Made by a program: the position numbers and the translations under genes
Notes under the pieces: generated by a model
The model's database searches: none
What the model saw: the letters and a program-made list of their open reading frames with translations, nothing else
Told to the model about the DNA's origin: nothing
In this document: one piece after another, positions 1-5,530 of the stretch
How the letters are laid out: each line of letters begins with the position of its first letter
How positions within the stretch are numbered: the stretch's first letter is position 1
Origin: Bacteroidales bacterium UBA2198
GTDB lineage: Bacteria; Bacteroidota; Bacteroidia; Bacteroidales; VadinHA17
Assembly (NCBI GenBank): GCA_002328625.1
Contig: DCVC01000192.1
Coordinates: forward strand, 14,988-20,517
Length of the DNA: 5,530 nt
Reading direction: 5' to 3'

Positions 1-24
1 GGCTTTTTGTTTTTAATCAAATTC

Positions 25-1302
25 TTACATTAGTATTCCAGCCAGTGAAGCGGAAACATATGAAGCCATAGTTCCGCACAGCATGGCTTTGAATCCCAGT
101 CTTGCAAGATCAGCCTTACGGTGCGGAACCATAGCCCCGATACCGCCAAGCTGGATTGCTATTGAACTGAAATTAGCGAAGCCGCAAAGAGCAAAACTGG
201 CAATAACAATTGATTTGGCGCTAAGAACTCCCTGGTTTATCATTGGAGCAAGGTCAGAATAAGCAACAAACTCATTAATTACCATTTTTGTTCCCATCAA
301 TGAACCAACAGTAAATGACTCGGCGGGAGGGACGCCCATTACAACCGCAAAAAGTGAGAAAAATGCCCCAAAAACATCCTTTAACCTGAGGTTTTCAACA
401 TCAAGACCTATACCATCAAGGGAGACTCCGATCCATGCAAGAAAATGACCAAAGTAACCCATCAGAGCATCAATTAGAGCTACTAGTGCAATGACACCGA
501 TAAGCATGGCAACAACATTTATTGATATTTTCATGCCATCGCTGGCTCCGTGTGAAATTGCATCCATTATATTTGTATGTTCCTTCTTAACTTCCAGCTT
601 CACTTTTCCCTTTGTTTCAGATTCCTTTGTTTCAGGGAAAACGATTTTTGAGATCACTAATGCTCCTGGCGCCGCCATCAGGCTCGCAGCAAGTAGATAG
701 GATGCAGGCACCCCCATTGAAATATAAACTGCCATTACTCCCCCGGCAATACAAGCCATACTTCCCGTCATGGAGGCAAGAAGTTCCGACATGGTCATAC
801 CTGAAAGGTAAGGGCGTATCATAATCTGTGCTTCAACCTGTCCAACAAAGGCACTTGCAACATTGGAAAGGGCTTCGCTACCGCTTACTCTCATAGCCCA
901 ATGTACAAAACGGGCAATAAGAGCGACAATTCTTTGCATAAGACCGATATGATATGCCATTGCCACAAGAACGCAAACAAAAATTATGGTTGGAAGAAGT
1001 ACAAAAAGGAAAATCCCACTTTTAACAATCCCTTCAGGAATGATTTCTGTAACTTTAGTAAGATCACCAAAAACAAATAATCCACCCTCTGAAGAAAAAT
1101 CAAGAAGTTTATTAATAGCCTTGCCTATCCAGTAAAATATTTCTTTCCCGAGTGGTACCTTGAGAATAAAGATTGCAAGTGCCAGCTGAAGGCCCAATCC
1201 TGTGAAAACAAGCCTGTAATTAATGGCTTTGCGGTTATTCGACCATAAGTATGCCAGCCCAAGAATAACAATTATTCCTATTATGCCAGTAAATCTCGCC
1301 AT
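25..1302 (-). CDS. Concentrative nucleoside transporter (CNT/NupC family)
   Basis: Inner-membrane symporter that takes up nucleosides using an ion gradient (H+ or Na+; the sequence does not settle which). The 425 residues match the usual bacterial CNT length. The protein is strongly hydrophobic, with an N-terminal segment at about 4-20, a second at 33-49, a gate-like region at about 97-220 and a C-terminal transport domain at about 250-425. Family signatures are visible: GQVE at 154-157 followed by IRPYL (162-166), VPPAESF with Glu328, NEFVAY at 343-348, and GFANFSSIAIQLGG at 374-387. In the Vibrio cholerae CNT structure the corresponding GQTE, PxxE and N..S residues bind the nucleoside; here the Thr of GQTE is Val156, which may affect base preference. 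The ATG start is preceded by a candidate promoter, so this is probably a separate transcription unit. The stop codon lies 24 bases from the window edge. The family call is firm; the substrate range is not known. Confidence 0.95.
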   Translation of the reverse strand: MARFTGIIGIIVILGLAYLWSNNRKAINYRLVFTGLGLQLALAIFILKVPLGKEIFYWIGKAINKLLDFSSEGGLFVFGDLTKVTEIIPEGIVKSGIFLFVLLPTIIFVCVLVAMAYHIGLMQRIVALIARFVHWAMRVSGSEALSNVASAFVGQVEAQIMIRPYLSGMTMSELLASMTGSMACIAGGVMAVYISMGVPASYLLAASLMAAPGALVISKIVFPETKESETKGKVKLEVKKEHTNIMDAISHGASDGMKISINVVAMLIGVIALVALIDALMGYFGHFLAWIGVSLDGIGLDVENLRLKDVFGAFFSLFAVVMGVPPAESFTVGSLMGTKMVINEFVAYSDLAPMINQGVLSAKSIVIASFALCGFANFSSIAIQLGGIGAMVPHRKADLARLGFKAMLCGTMASYVSASLAGILM

Positions 1303-1331
1303 CCGCGTTAAGATTAGTTCAGAGTCTGATT

Positions 1332-1339
1332 CAAACCTA
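1332..1339 (-). promoter_or_regulatory. Candidate Bacteroidota -7 promoter element for the nucleoside transporter
   Basis: The minus strand reads TAGGTTTG, a full match to the TAnnTTTG -7 consensus of the Bacteroidota housekeeping sigma factor. It lies 29 nt before the transporter ATG, which would give a 5' leader of roughly 20 nt. No clear TTTG -33 element is seen at the expected distance upstream; an A/T-rich tract is there instead. The position, in the gap between two unrelated genes, supports a real promoter, but the evidence is a single 8-base match. Confidence 0.45.
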
Positions 1340-1382
1340 CATTTTTTTTTGATTTAATACTATGTTTTTTATAAAAAAGAGT

Positions 1383-2183
1383 TTACAGATAAACTGCTAC
1401 ATGTCCTTTACGTGGTATTGCCCTGTAGAGTATTTTTGCATCTGCCCTGGGTAGTTTTACTCTTATGAATGGTTGATATTCAGGAGCCTTCAGAAGAATT
1501 ACACTCTTAAATGATATTATTGTTCTGCGCAACCTGTAATTAAGGTCAAAAAGGAAGAGACCCACCTTATCACGGAATTTTGTTTTCTCTTCCTGGTAAA
1601 CATAAATGCTTACGCCTTTGTCAGTTTTCAGTATGTATCTTACGGGTTCTATGCCTGATGTGTCGGGAAGTATATCCGGCTTATATTCAGAAGTATCTTT
1701 GGGAGCCATTTTAATCATTACCGGTTCCTTTTTAATTGTGGCATAATCTCTTGTAATAGTCAGAGGAACTGAAATCATTGAAAGTATAGCGTATTCATTA
1801 TCTGACCTCAGAATTTTTGAAGTATAAATTCGTTTAATTCTTGATGAATGAACAATTACACCACTTATTTCAAGATTTGCAGTACTGTCAGCAAGATTAA
1901 GCGATAAACTAACAGAATCTGTTTGAGCCATTGCTATTTTTGACTGCAGAAATGCTTTTTCTTTGAAAAGGGCAAGCCAGAGAGAATCGGAATATATCCT
2001 CCCGTTAACATTATCAGACCCTGATTGATCGGCGGGATATTTTTTTCGAATTTCCTTCAGCTTAATTGAAGGACCCAGCATTACCATTACACAATAGTAG
2101 ATGAGAAAGGCCAGAAGGATAATCAGCAGGGACATTAGAGTCGATCTCTTTCCTGATTCAGTTTTATTAATTTCACTTTCCAT
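1383..2183 (-). CDS. Single-pass membrane protein of unknown function, next to L,D-transpeptidase
   Basis: A 266-residue protein that I do not recognise. It has a short charged N-terminus, one membrane segment at about 16-36 (TLMSLLIILLAFLIYYCVMV), then a charged stretch (about 41-50) and a mixed region rich in predicted beta-strands up to the C-terminus, suggesting a periplasmic domain anchored in the inner membrane. No enzymatic motif is visible. I chose the ATG at 2183 because it lies 22 nt after the upstream transpeptidase stop. A longer reading from 2258 would add 25 residues and overlap the transpeptidase gene by 53 nt, and the added residues have no signal-like character. There is no strong ribosome binding site, only GAAGAAAA about 12-20 nt upstream. 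The close spacing argues for one mRNA with the transpeptidase and a linked role in envelope assembly, which is inference from context. Confidence 0.85.
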   Translation of the reverse strand: MESEINKTESGKRSTLMSLLIILLAFLIYYCVMVMLGPSIKLKEIRKKYPADQSGSDNVNGRIYSDSLWLALFKEKAFLQSKIAMAQTDSVSLSLNLADSTANLEISGVIVHSSRIKRIYTSKILRSDNEYAILSMISVPLTITRDYATIKKEPVMIKMAPKDTSEYKPDILPDTSGIEPVRYILKTDKGVSIYVYQEEKTKFRDKVGLFLFDLNYRLRRTIISFKSVILLKAPEYQPFIRVKLPRADAKILYRAIPRKGHVAVYL

Positions 2184-2205
2184 TCTGACAGGGTTTTCTT
2201 CAGTT

Positions 2206-3003
2206 TTAAAAGATATATACTTTGGCTCCAATGCTGAGTGTGTTAAAGATAACTTCAAGGTCCTCGTCGTTCAGACGGATACAGCCATGTGTCACTGGCA
2301 TTCCCAGGAAACGTTTATAAATCGTGCCATGAATAAGATAACCATCACCAATGCTGAGAGCATAATCACCCAATACTCCTGATTCCCATCTGGACGGGTG
2401 ATCTTTTGGGGGTATTGGTAATCCTTCTTCAACGAATGCCCAGTCGGGCTTTCTCCAAACGGGAGATGTTATCTTTCCCTGAATCCAGTATTTTCCTTTG
2501 GGGGTTTTAAAAATCCATTTCTTTTCACCCTCGGTTTTAAGCATTGTGTAACTACCTGAGCTGCAAAATCCCTCCCTTATAAGCTTCTTATTCCTGTAAA
2601 GAAAGAATCTGTTGTCAGTTGTGTTAATTACAATATATGATTGCCCTGGTGTATATGAGACATATTTTTTTGAAAGTCGCTGAATGTCTCTTTTAAGGAT
2701 GTCTGTTTGCTTTCTGAAGTTCTGATCATTATGCAGCTCTTTACTGCTTGTTGATTTTCTCATGGTCACCGGGGCCAATTCCTGCAAACCCGGGATGATA
2801 TAGAGAAAAAAGACAATAAAAACAATTACAGCAATAACGAAGCCGGTTGTCCGTAGTATTTTTGTAAGTTTCTGGTTATCTGAAATTGATTCAAGAGATT
2901 TTTTTAGTTTGTTGGCAAAACAACTTAAAGACAAGCTGCTATATTGCAGATTTTCTTCATTTTGCGGGGGAATATTCTCGTTTGTCAGGTTTTCTTTTAT
3001 CAT
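2206..3003 (-). CDS. Membrane-anchored L,D-transpeptidase, YkuD domain (canonical motif)
   Basis: Likely a peptidoglycan L,D-transpeptidase, an enzyme family that makes 3-3 crosslinks or attaches proteins to peptide stems through a catalytic cysteine. The 265 residues have a cytoplasmic N-terminus of about 52 residues, one membrane helix at about 54-71, a linker with charged helical character (85-115), and a YkuD domain from about 121 to the C-terminus. The active-site signature is complete: His225 (in YLIHGTIYKR) and THGCIRL with His239, catalytic Cys241 and Arg243. The protein ends right after the domain, as is usual. The ATG at 3003 lies inside the last unit of a 17-bp repeat array. The next gene follows after 22 nt and the variant transpeptidase gene lies upstream, so an operon is likely. 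Carboxypeptidase or protein-anchoring activity cannot be excluded. The domain call is firm; the exact reaction is inferred. Confidence 0.93.
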   Translation of the reverse strand: MIKENLTNENIPPQNEENLQYSSLSLSCFANKLKKSLESISDNQKLTKILRTTGFVIAVIVFIVFFLYIIPGLQELAPVTMRKSTSSKELHNDQNFRKQTDILKRDIQRLSKKYVSYTPGQSYIVINTTDNRFFLYRNKKLIREGFCSSGSYTMLKTEGEKKWIFKTPKGKYWIQGKITSPVWRKPDWAFVEEGLPIPPKDHPSRWESGVLGDYALSIGDGYLIHGTIYKRFLGMPVTHGCIRLNDEDLEVIFNTLSIGAKVYIF

Positions 3004-3116
3004 CTAGAATCTATTATCATTTGAGAATTGTTATTATTTAAGAATCATTATTATTTGATTTTTAATATCATTTAAGAATAGTCATCAGATAAGAATTCCA
3101 ATCATTTAATAATCCC
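2998..3116. repeat. Degenerate tandem array, seven 17-bp units, filling the gap between two transpeptidase genes
   Basis: Seven units in exact 17-bp register start at 2998, 3015, 3032, 3049, 3066, 3083 and 3100. The plus-strand core consensus is TATCATTTAAGAAT followed by three variable bases. By eye, ungapped matches over the 14-base core are 9, 13, 13, 9, 14, 11 and 12; the first unit improves greatly if one base is treated as deleted. The array runs from the start codon of the canonical transpeptidase (3003) to the last codons of the variant one (stop 3104-3102) and occupies the whole intergenic stretch. On the minus strand each unit reads roughly ATTCTTAAATGATA. No stem-loop of note forms. 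The register is seen directly; the function is unknown. Confidence 0.85.
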
Positions 3117-4217
3117 CTGAATATCAGCCAATGACCCAACAATAGTTACCGGTGTGCCAATTTTTGCGATCCTGAATACAACATCCATCTCTTTATCGAT
3201 CAGAGCAATACATCCTTCAGTCCAGTCAATACCTCTCCCACCACTGCCATGTATCTCTATCAGGCCTCCTATCTTCGAGGATTCAGGAAGAATCCCGTTT
3301 GCAATTTCCCGGTGAAATTCCTTAATATCTGTCTCATTCGGATAATCTATTAAAAGAGCTTTGTAATATTTTGTCCTGCCTTTTTCTATTTTTTTTATTA
3401 CCTTATACATCCCTTCAGGTGTTGCAAGATCTCCTTTAATTCTTTTATGTCCTACCCAGTTCTTCCCAAGCTCAACATTAAATTCATATTTTCTTACCCC
3501 ATTATGATATATATGACATTTCCTTGAAAATTTATCAACAATAATTGAATAATCTGAATTCTGCTTTGATTCTCTTATGGTCCTGTCAGCCCACTTTTTC
3601 CATACAGGAAATAACTTGAAATACTCCCTGAGATTTATCATAGCGGTTTCATATGAAGAAATAAGAAGGAGTTCAGAGTCGTTTATCTTATTGTTTGCCC
3701 GTGCATATTCTCCTTTCTGATATGCATGTTCAGATTCTTTCAGCAAGAGCTTACCTGCTGAAATCTGGCTGCGGGTTTCAGGTGATAAAGGATAATCTGG
3801 AAATATCTCATCCAGAAAAGTAATTATTTTATTGAGAGTATCTATTTTCTGGCTTAATCCTATTTTTAAGTTGGTGGAATTTGCTTTTGAACTTTCGACA
3901 GCCTGGCCTGCCTTTTCTGCCGCCATTTGAGCAAACCTGACCACACTACTATAATCTCTGAAATAAATGAATTTTCTATTCTCTTTTTGCCATATGGCCA
4001 TTGCTGAGTCATAAAGAGCGTTGGCCTCCAAAAAGAGTTTATTCGCATAAGTCCCTGCATGATTCTTATCTGCTTTGTAGAGTGCCTGTCTCGCATATCC
4101 AATTTCGCTGACAGGAGGTTCTGGTGTAAAATAATGTAACAGGAATATTATCAAAGGGATTAAAAGCAGAATAAAAATAATCAACTTCACACTTTTATTT
4201 AATCTTCTCCTTTGCAT
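3102..4217 (-). CDS. Membrane-anchored L,D-transpeptidase-like protein with helical ectodomain and variant EGC active site
   Basis: A 371-residue protein anchored by one N-terminal membrane helix (about 11-30) after a basic stretch (QRRRLNKSVK). A helical, charged ectodomain (about 38-215) follows, then a YkuD-type domain (about 223-362). His323 (LIEIHGSGGR) and TEGCIAL with Cys336 mark the active site. The canonical [S/T]HGC reads TEGC here, and the His-Cys spacing is 13 residues versus 16 in the neighbouring transpeptidase. Variants of the WTxGCIA type are known in a YkuD branch, so activity is plausible but less certain. The ectodomain resembles the adjacent lipoprotein: YQKGEYARANNKI here against FDKGSYMDALNKI there. 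I take the ATG at 4217; a TTG two codons upstream (4223) is also open but less likely. The gene starts 14 nt after an intrinsic terminator and probably leads an operon with the next two genes. Confidence 0.88.
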   Translation of the reverse strand: MQRRRLNKSVKLIIFILLLIPLIIFLLHYFTPEPPVSEIGYARQALYKADKNHAGTYANKLFLEANALYDSAMAIWQKENRKFIYFRDYSSVVRFAQMAAEKAGQAVESSKANSTNLKIGLSQKIDTLNKIITFLDEIFPDYPLSPETRSQISAGKLLLKESEHAYQKGEYARANNKINDSELLLISSYETAMINLREYFKLFPVWKKWADRTIRESKQNSDYSIIVDKFSRKCHIYHNGVRKYEFNVELGKNWVGHKRIKGDLATPEGMYKVIKKIEKGRTKYYKALLIDYPNETDIKEFHREIANGILPESSKIGGLIEIHGSGGRGIDWTEGCIALIDKEMDVVFRIAKIGTPVTIVGSLADIQGIIK

Positions 4218-4231
4218 CTTCAAACAATTCT

Positions 4232-4258
4232 AAAAAAAACCCCGGGAGATGCCCGGGG
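4232..4258 (-). terminator. Intrinsic terminator after the lipoprotein gene
   Basis: On the minus strand a perfect 7-bp GC stem, CCCCGGG with CCCGGGG, encloses the loop CATCT and runs directly into eight T residues. It starts 29 nt after the lipoprotein stop codon and its T-tract ends 14 nt before the ATG of the next gene. This is a textbook Rho-independent terminator. Its closeness to the next start codon means the downstream gene is reached by read-through or by a promoter inside or just before this short gap. Confidence 0.92.
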
Positions 4259-4287
4259 ATCTTGTTTGTGATAAATGTAGCTATCTC

Positions 4288-4878
4288 TTACCGTTTTACT
4301 TTTGCTATAGCTTCTTTAAGTTCGGTGTTGATACCGGCTGCACTTTCCTGGGCTGCCTTGATCTTGTTAAGGGCATCCATATAGGAACCTTTATCAAATG
4401 AACCCTGTGCTTCGACCACTGATCCTTCAATAGTTGCCATTTCAGCTTTGATCTGCTCAAGAACAGCAGCTCCTTCTTTTCCCCTTGGAGCTTTTGTGAT
4501 GAGAGTCTTGTTCTCAGCGATTACAGTGTTAATGTCAGCCATTAAAGTTGTAACCTCAGCTCTGACTTCCTCTTTCTTGACAGCGGCATTGGAAGCAACC
4601 TGGTTTGCCAGAGTTAAAACGGCAGCCAGTTTTTCCTTTGCAGGACCAAATTTCTTGAATAATTTTGACTTCTGAGTTTCAATCTCAGCTAAAACAGAAT
4701 TCAATGAATCCTGTACTGCTGCAAACTCAGCAGGAACGTAAACGTCGGATTCAGCAGTCTTTGCGGCCTGAAGGGCAGCATTGGCAGCATCAATCTCAAC
4801 CTGTGGAACTTTTCCACAACCCGACAGAAGAGCAACCATGGTAATAGTCGCTAATCCCATTAGAACTTTCTTCTTCAT
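4288..4878 (-). CDS. Alanine-rich helical lipoprotein, DUF4398-like
   Basis: A 196-residue exported lipoprotein. The signal peptide has a basic start (MKKK), a hydrophobic core and the lipobox LLSGC, so Cys21 would be lipidated. The mature part is almost entirely predicted alpha-helix, rich in Ala, Glu and Lys, with heptad-like spacing and no globular enzyme motif. Residues 30-66 (AANAALQAAKTAESDVYVPAEF and onward) resemble the DUF4398-type pattern of Ala-rich helices around a Tyr-x-Pro-Ala-Glu turn. A second part ends in FDKGSYMDALNKI (161-173), also seen in the next gene's ectodomain. A structural or scaffolding role in the envelope is inferred; no activity can be assigned. The ATG start has an A-rich leader (AAAAGATTAAAAAA) typical of Bacteroidota, with no Shine-Dalgarno. 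The gene has its own terminator, consistent with a separately and perhaps abundantly expressed transcript. Confidence 0.9.
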   Translation of the reverse strand: MKKKVLMGLATITMVALLSGCGKVPQVEIDAANAALQAAKTAESDVYVPAEFAAVQDSLNSVLAEIETQKSKLFKKFGPAKEKLAAVLTLANQVASNAAVKKEEVRAEVTTLMADINTVIAENKTLITKAPRGKEGAAVLEQIKAEMATIEGSVVEAQGSFDKGSYMDALNKIKAAQESAAGINTELKEAIAKVKR

Positions 4879-4922
4879 TTTTTTAATCTTTTAATTACTT
4901 TGTTAATTGAAATTCCGATTAT

Positions 4923-4951
4923 ATTATATAAATCGTTTCCTTTTAAGTAAA
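4923..4951 (-). promoter_or_regulatory. Possible promoter for the lipoprotein gene (sigma70-like boxes)
   Basis: On the minus strand TTTACT (4951-4946) and TATAAT (4928-4923) are separated by 17 bases, and the second box lies 44 nt before the lipoprotein ATG. A 5-bp inverted repeat, CGATT...AATCG (4935-4916), brackets the TATAAT. No TAnnTTTG element is seen in this gap, and the Bacteroidota housekeeping sigma factor does not favour TATAAT, so in such AT-rich DNA this may be chance. A promoter somewhere in 4879-5002 is still expected, because the gene upstream is unrelated. Confidence 0.3.
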
Positions 4952-5002
4952 ATTGGTGCGAATATACTATAATTCTATGACATGACAATAAAATATATAC
5001 TA

Positions 5003-5530
5003 TTATTTTTGGTTATTAAAGTCTAGCTTTATTAATCCGTTTCTTATTTCGGGGCAAGACATGAATAGATTCCACAAAAATCCCGTTCTGTAGTTTTCAA
5101 TCATGACAACAACAGGTCCCTGATCAATTGCAAGATATTTTTGTGGATACCAGTCATGCTGTTCGCTGAATGCATCATAAAAACCATATTTGCCCCATAA
5201 CTTATCTCCAAGGTTGTGGTAAAAATGTTTTATGGCATTAAAGGATTGCTCAGGGGTGTAAGGAATTGATGAAAGTGCTGCTGTTGGAGATATAACTCCC
5301 AAATCATTTTTTTCTCCGGGGGCATGAGCTGCATAGAAGTCTACAGAATAACTTGCTGTTAATCCCCAGCATTTGTCACTGTATCCTTTAAAGTTACCGG
5401 GATTTTCAGAACACCACCTCCAGTTAATTAGTGTATGATTTACATTTTCCTGCCAAAAGTCGGCATACTTATCTTTCAGGTTTCTCGGATCGAGCCCGAG
5501 AAAAGAGTAATGAGCCCAGAATAAAGGTCC
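5003..5530 (-). CDS. Glycoamylase-like glycoside hydrolase (PF10091/GH144-like), C-terminal part; 5' end outside window
   Basis: The reading frame is open from the window edge (codon 5530-5528) to the TAA at 5005-5003, giving 175 visible residues. The start lies beyond the window. The visible part matches the C-terminal half of the PF10091 glycoamylase-like family: it begins GPLFWAHYSFLGLDPRNLKD, then HTLINWRW, CWGLTASYSVDFYAAHAPG, GVISPTAALSSIPYTPEQSF, KLWGKYGFYDAF, YLAIDQGPVVVMIENYRTG and a short tail. Characterised relatives include GH144 endo-beta-1,2-glucanases; many members are exported glucan-degrading enzymes. The N-terminal part, with the signal peptide and probably some catalytic residues, is not visible, so activity and localisation are inferred. 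Reading it as a 99-residue gene from the TTG at 5302 would cut through conserved sequence. No clear terminator follows the stop. Confidence 0.9.
   Translation of the reverse strand, partial: GPLFWAHYSFLGLDPRNLKDKYADFWQENVNHTLINWRWCSENPGNFKGYSDKCWGLTASYSVDFYAAHAPGEKNDLGVISPTAALSSIPYTPEQSFNAIKHFYHNLGDKLWGKYGFYDAFSEQHDWYPQKYLAIDQGPVVVMIENYRTGFLWNLFMSCPEIRNGLIKLDFNNQK

Noticed and set aside
1..24. Possible terminator after the nucleoside transporter gene
   Set aside because: Only 24 bases follow the stop before the window ends, and no complete stem-loop is visible.
491..824. Two plus-strand open frames of about 70 codons inside the nucleoside transporter gene
   Set aside because: They lie antisense to a well-supported CNT gene, have no family resemblance and are explained as shadows of its codon pattern.
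1355..1382. A/T-only inverted repeat (TTTTTTATAAAAAA) after the unknown membrane protein as a terminator
   Set aside because: There are no G-C pairs in the stem and no distinct T-tract after a stable hairpin; chance is likely in such AT-rich DNA.
2184..2258. N-terminal extension of the unknown membrane protein to the ATG at 2258
   Set aside because: It would overlap the last 53 nt of the transpeptidase gene and adds 25 unremarkable residues; the ATG at 2183 gives normal operon spacing.
2101..2382. Plus-strand open frame of 93 codons across the boundary of the unknown membrane protein and the transpeptidase
   Set aside because: It is antisense to two supported genes, covers the conserved transpeptidase active-site region, and shows no signal or motif.
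3866..4102. Minus-strand open frame of 78 codons in another frame of the variant transpeptidase gene
   Set aside because: It overlaps fully with the supported gene on the same strand, and its translation has no recognisable features.
4448..4675. Plus-strand open frame of 75 codons inside the lipoprotein gene
   Set aside because: Antisense shadow of a repetitive Ala/Lys/Glu-rich coding sequence; no own start signal.
4962..5003. Two copies of ATATACTAT (4962-4970 and 4995-5003), 33 bp apart
   Set aside because: Short, low-complexity AT sequence; two copies are not enough to claim an operator or repeat element.
5003..5302. A separate 99-residue gene starting at the TTG at 5302
   Set aside because: The frame is open upstream to the window edge, and the upstream residues match the same glycoamylase-like family, so this is the end of a larger gene.

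Overview
The window looks like chromosomal DNA of a Bacteroidota (Bacteroidales-type) bacterium. It is AT-rich, Shine-Dalgarno sequences are weak or absent with A-rich leaders instead, one TAnnTTTG promoter element is visible, and the gene families fit. This is inference from sequence character; no taxonomic marker gene is present. All six genes lie on the minus strand, so transcription runs from high to low coordinates. There are no RNA genes, insertion sequences or CRISPR arrays, and no stretch over 300 bases lacks a gene.

In order of transcription: (1) 5530-5003 is the C-terminal 175 codons of a secreted-type glycoamylase-like glycoside hydrolase (PF10091/GH144-like), cut by the window edge. 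(2) An AT-rich gap with a possible promoter leads to a 196-aa alanine-rich helical lipoprotein (4878-4288), which ends at a strong intrinsic terminator (4258-4232). (3) Only 14 nt past that terminator starts a 371-aa membrane-anchored L,D-transpeptidase-like protein with a variant active-site motif (4217-3102). Its helical ectodomain resembles the lipoprotein next door. (4) A degenerate array of seven 17-bp units fills the junction to a second, canonical YkuD L,D-transpeptidase (3003-2206). (5) After 22 nt comes a single-pass membrane protein of unknown function (2183-1383). (6) A candidate Bacteroidota promoter precedes a concentrative nucleoside transporter (1302-25).

The core (4878-1383) looks like a cell-envelope module: a helical lipoprotein, two different L,D-transpeptidase-fold proteins and an unknown membrane protein, probably acting on or binding peptidoglycan in the periplasm. 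The flanking hydrolase and nucleoside transporter look unrelated to it. The most unusual item is the 17-bp repeat array. It begins at the stop codon of one transpeptidase gene and ends at the start codon of the next, exactly six periods apart. Both sites sit in an ATGA at the same place in the unit, as if an overlapping stop-start junction had been expanded by tandem duplication.
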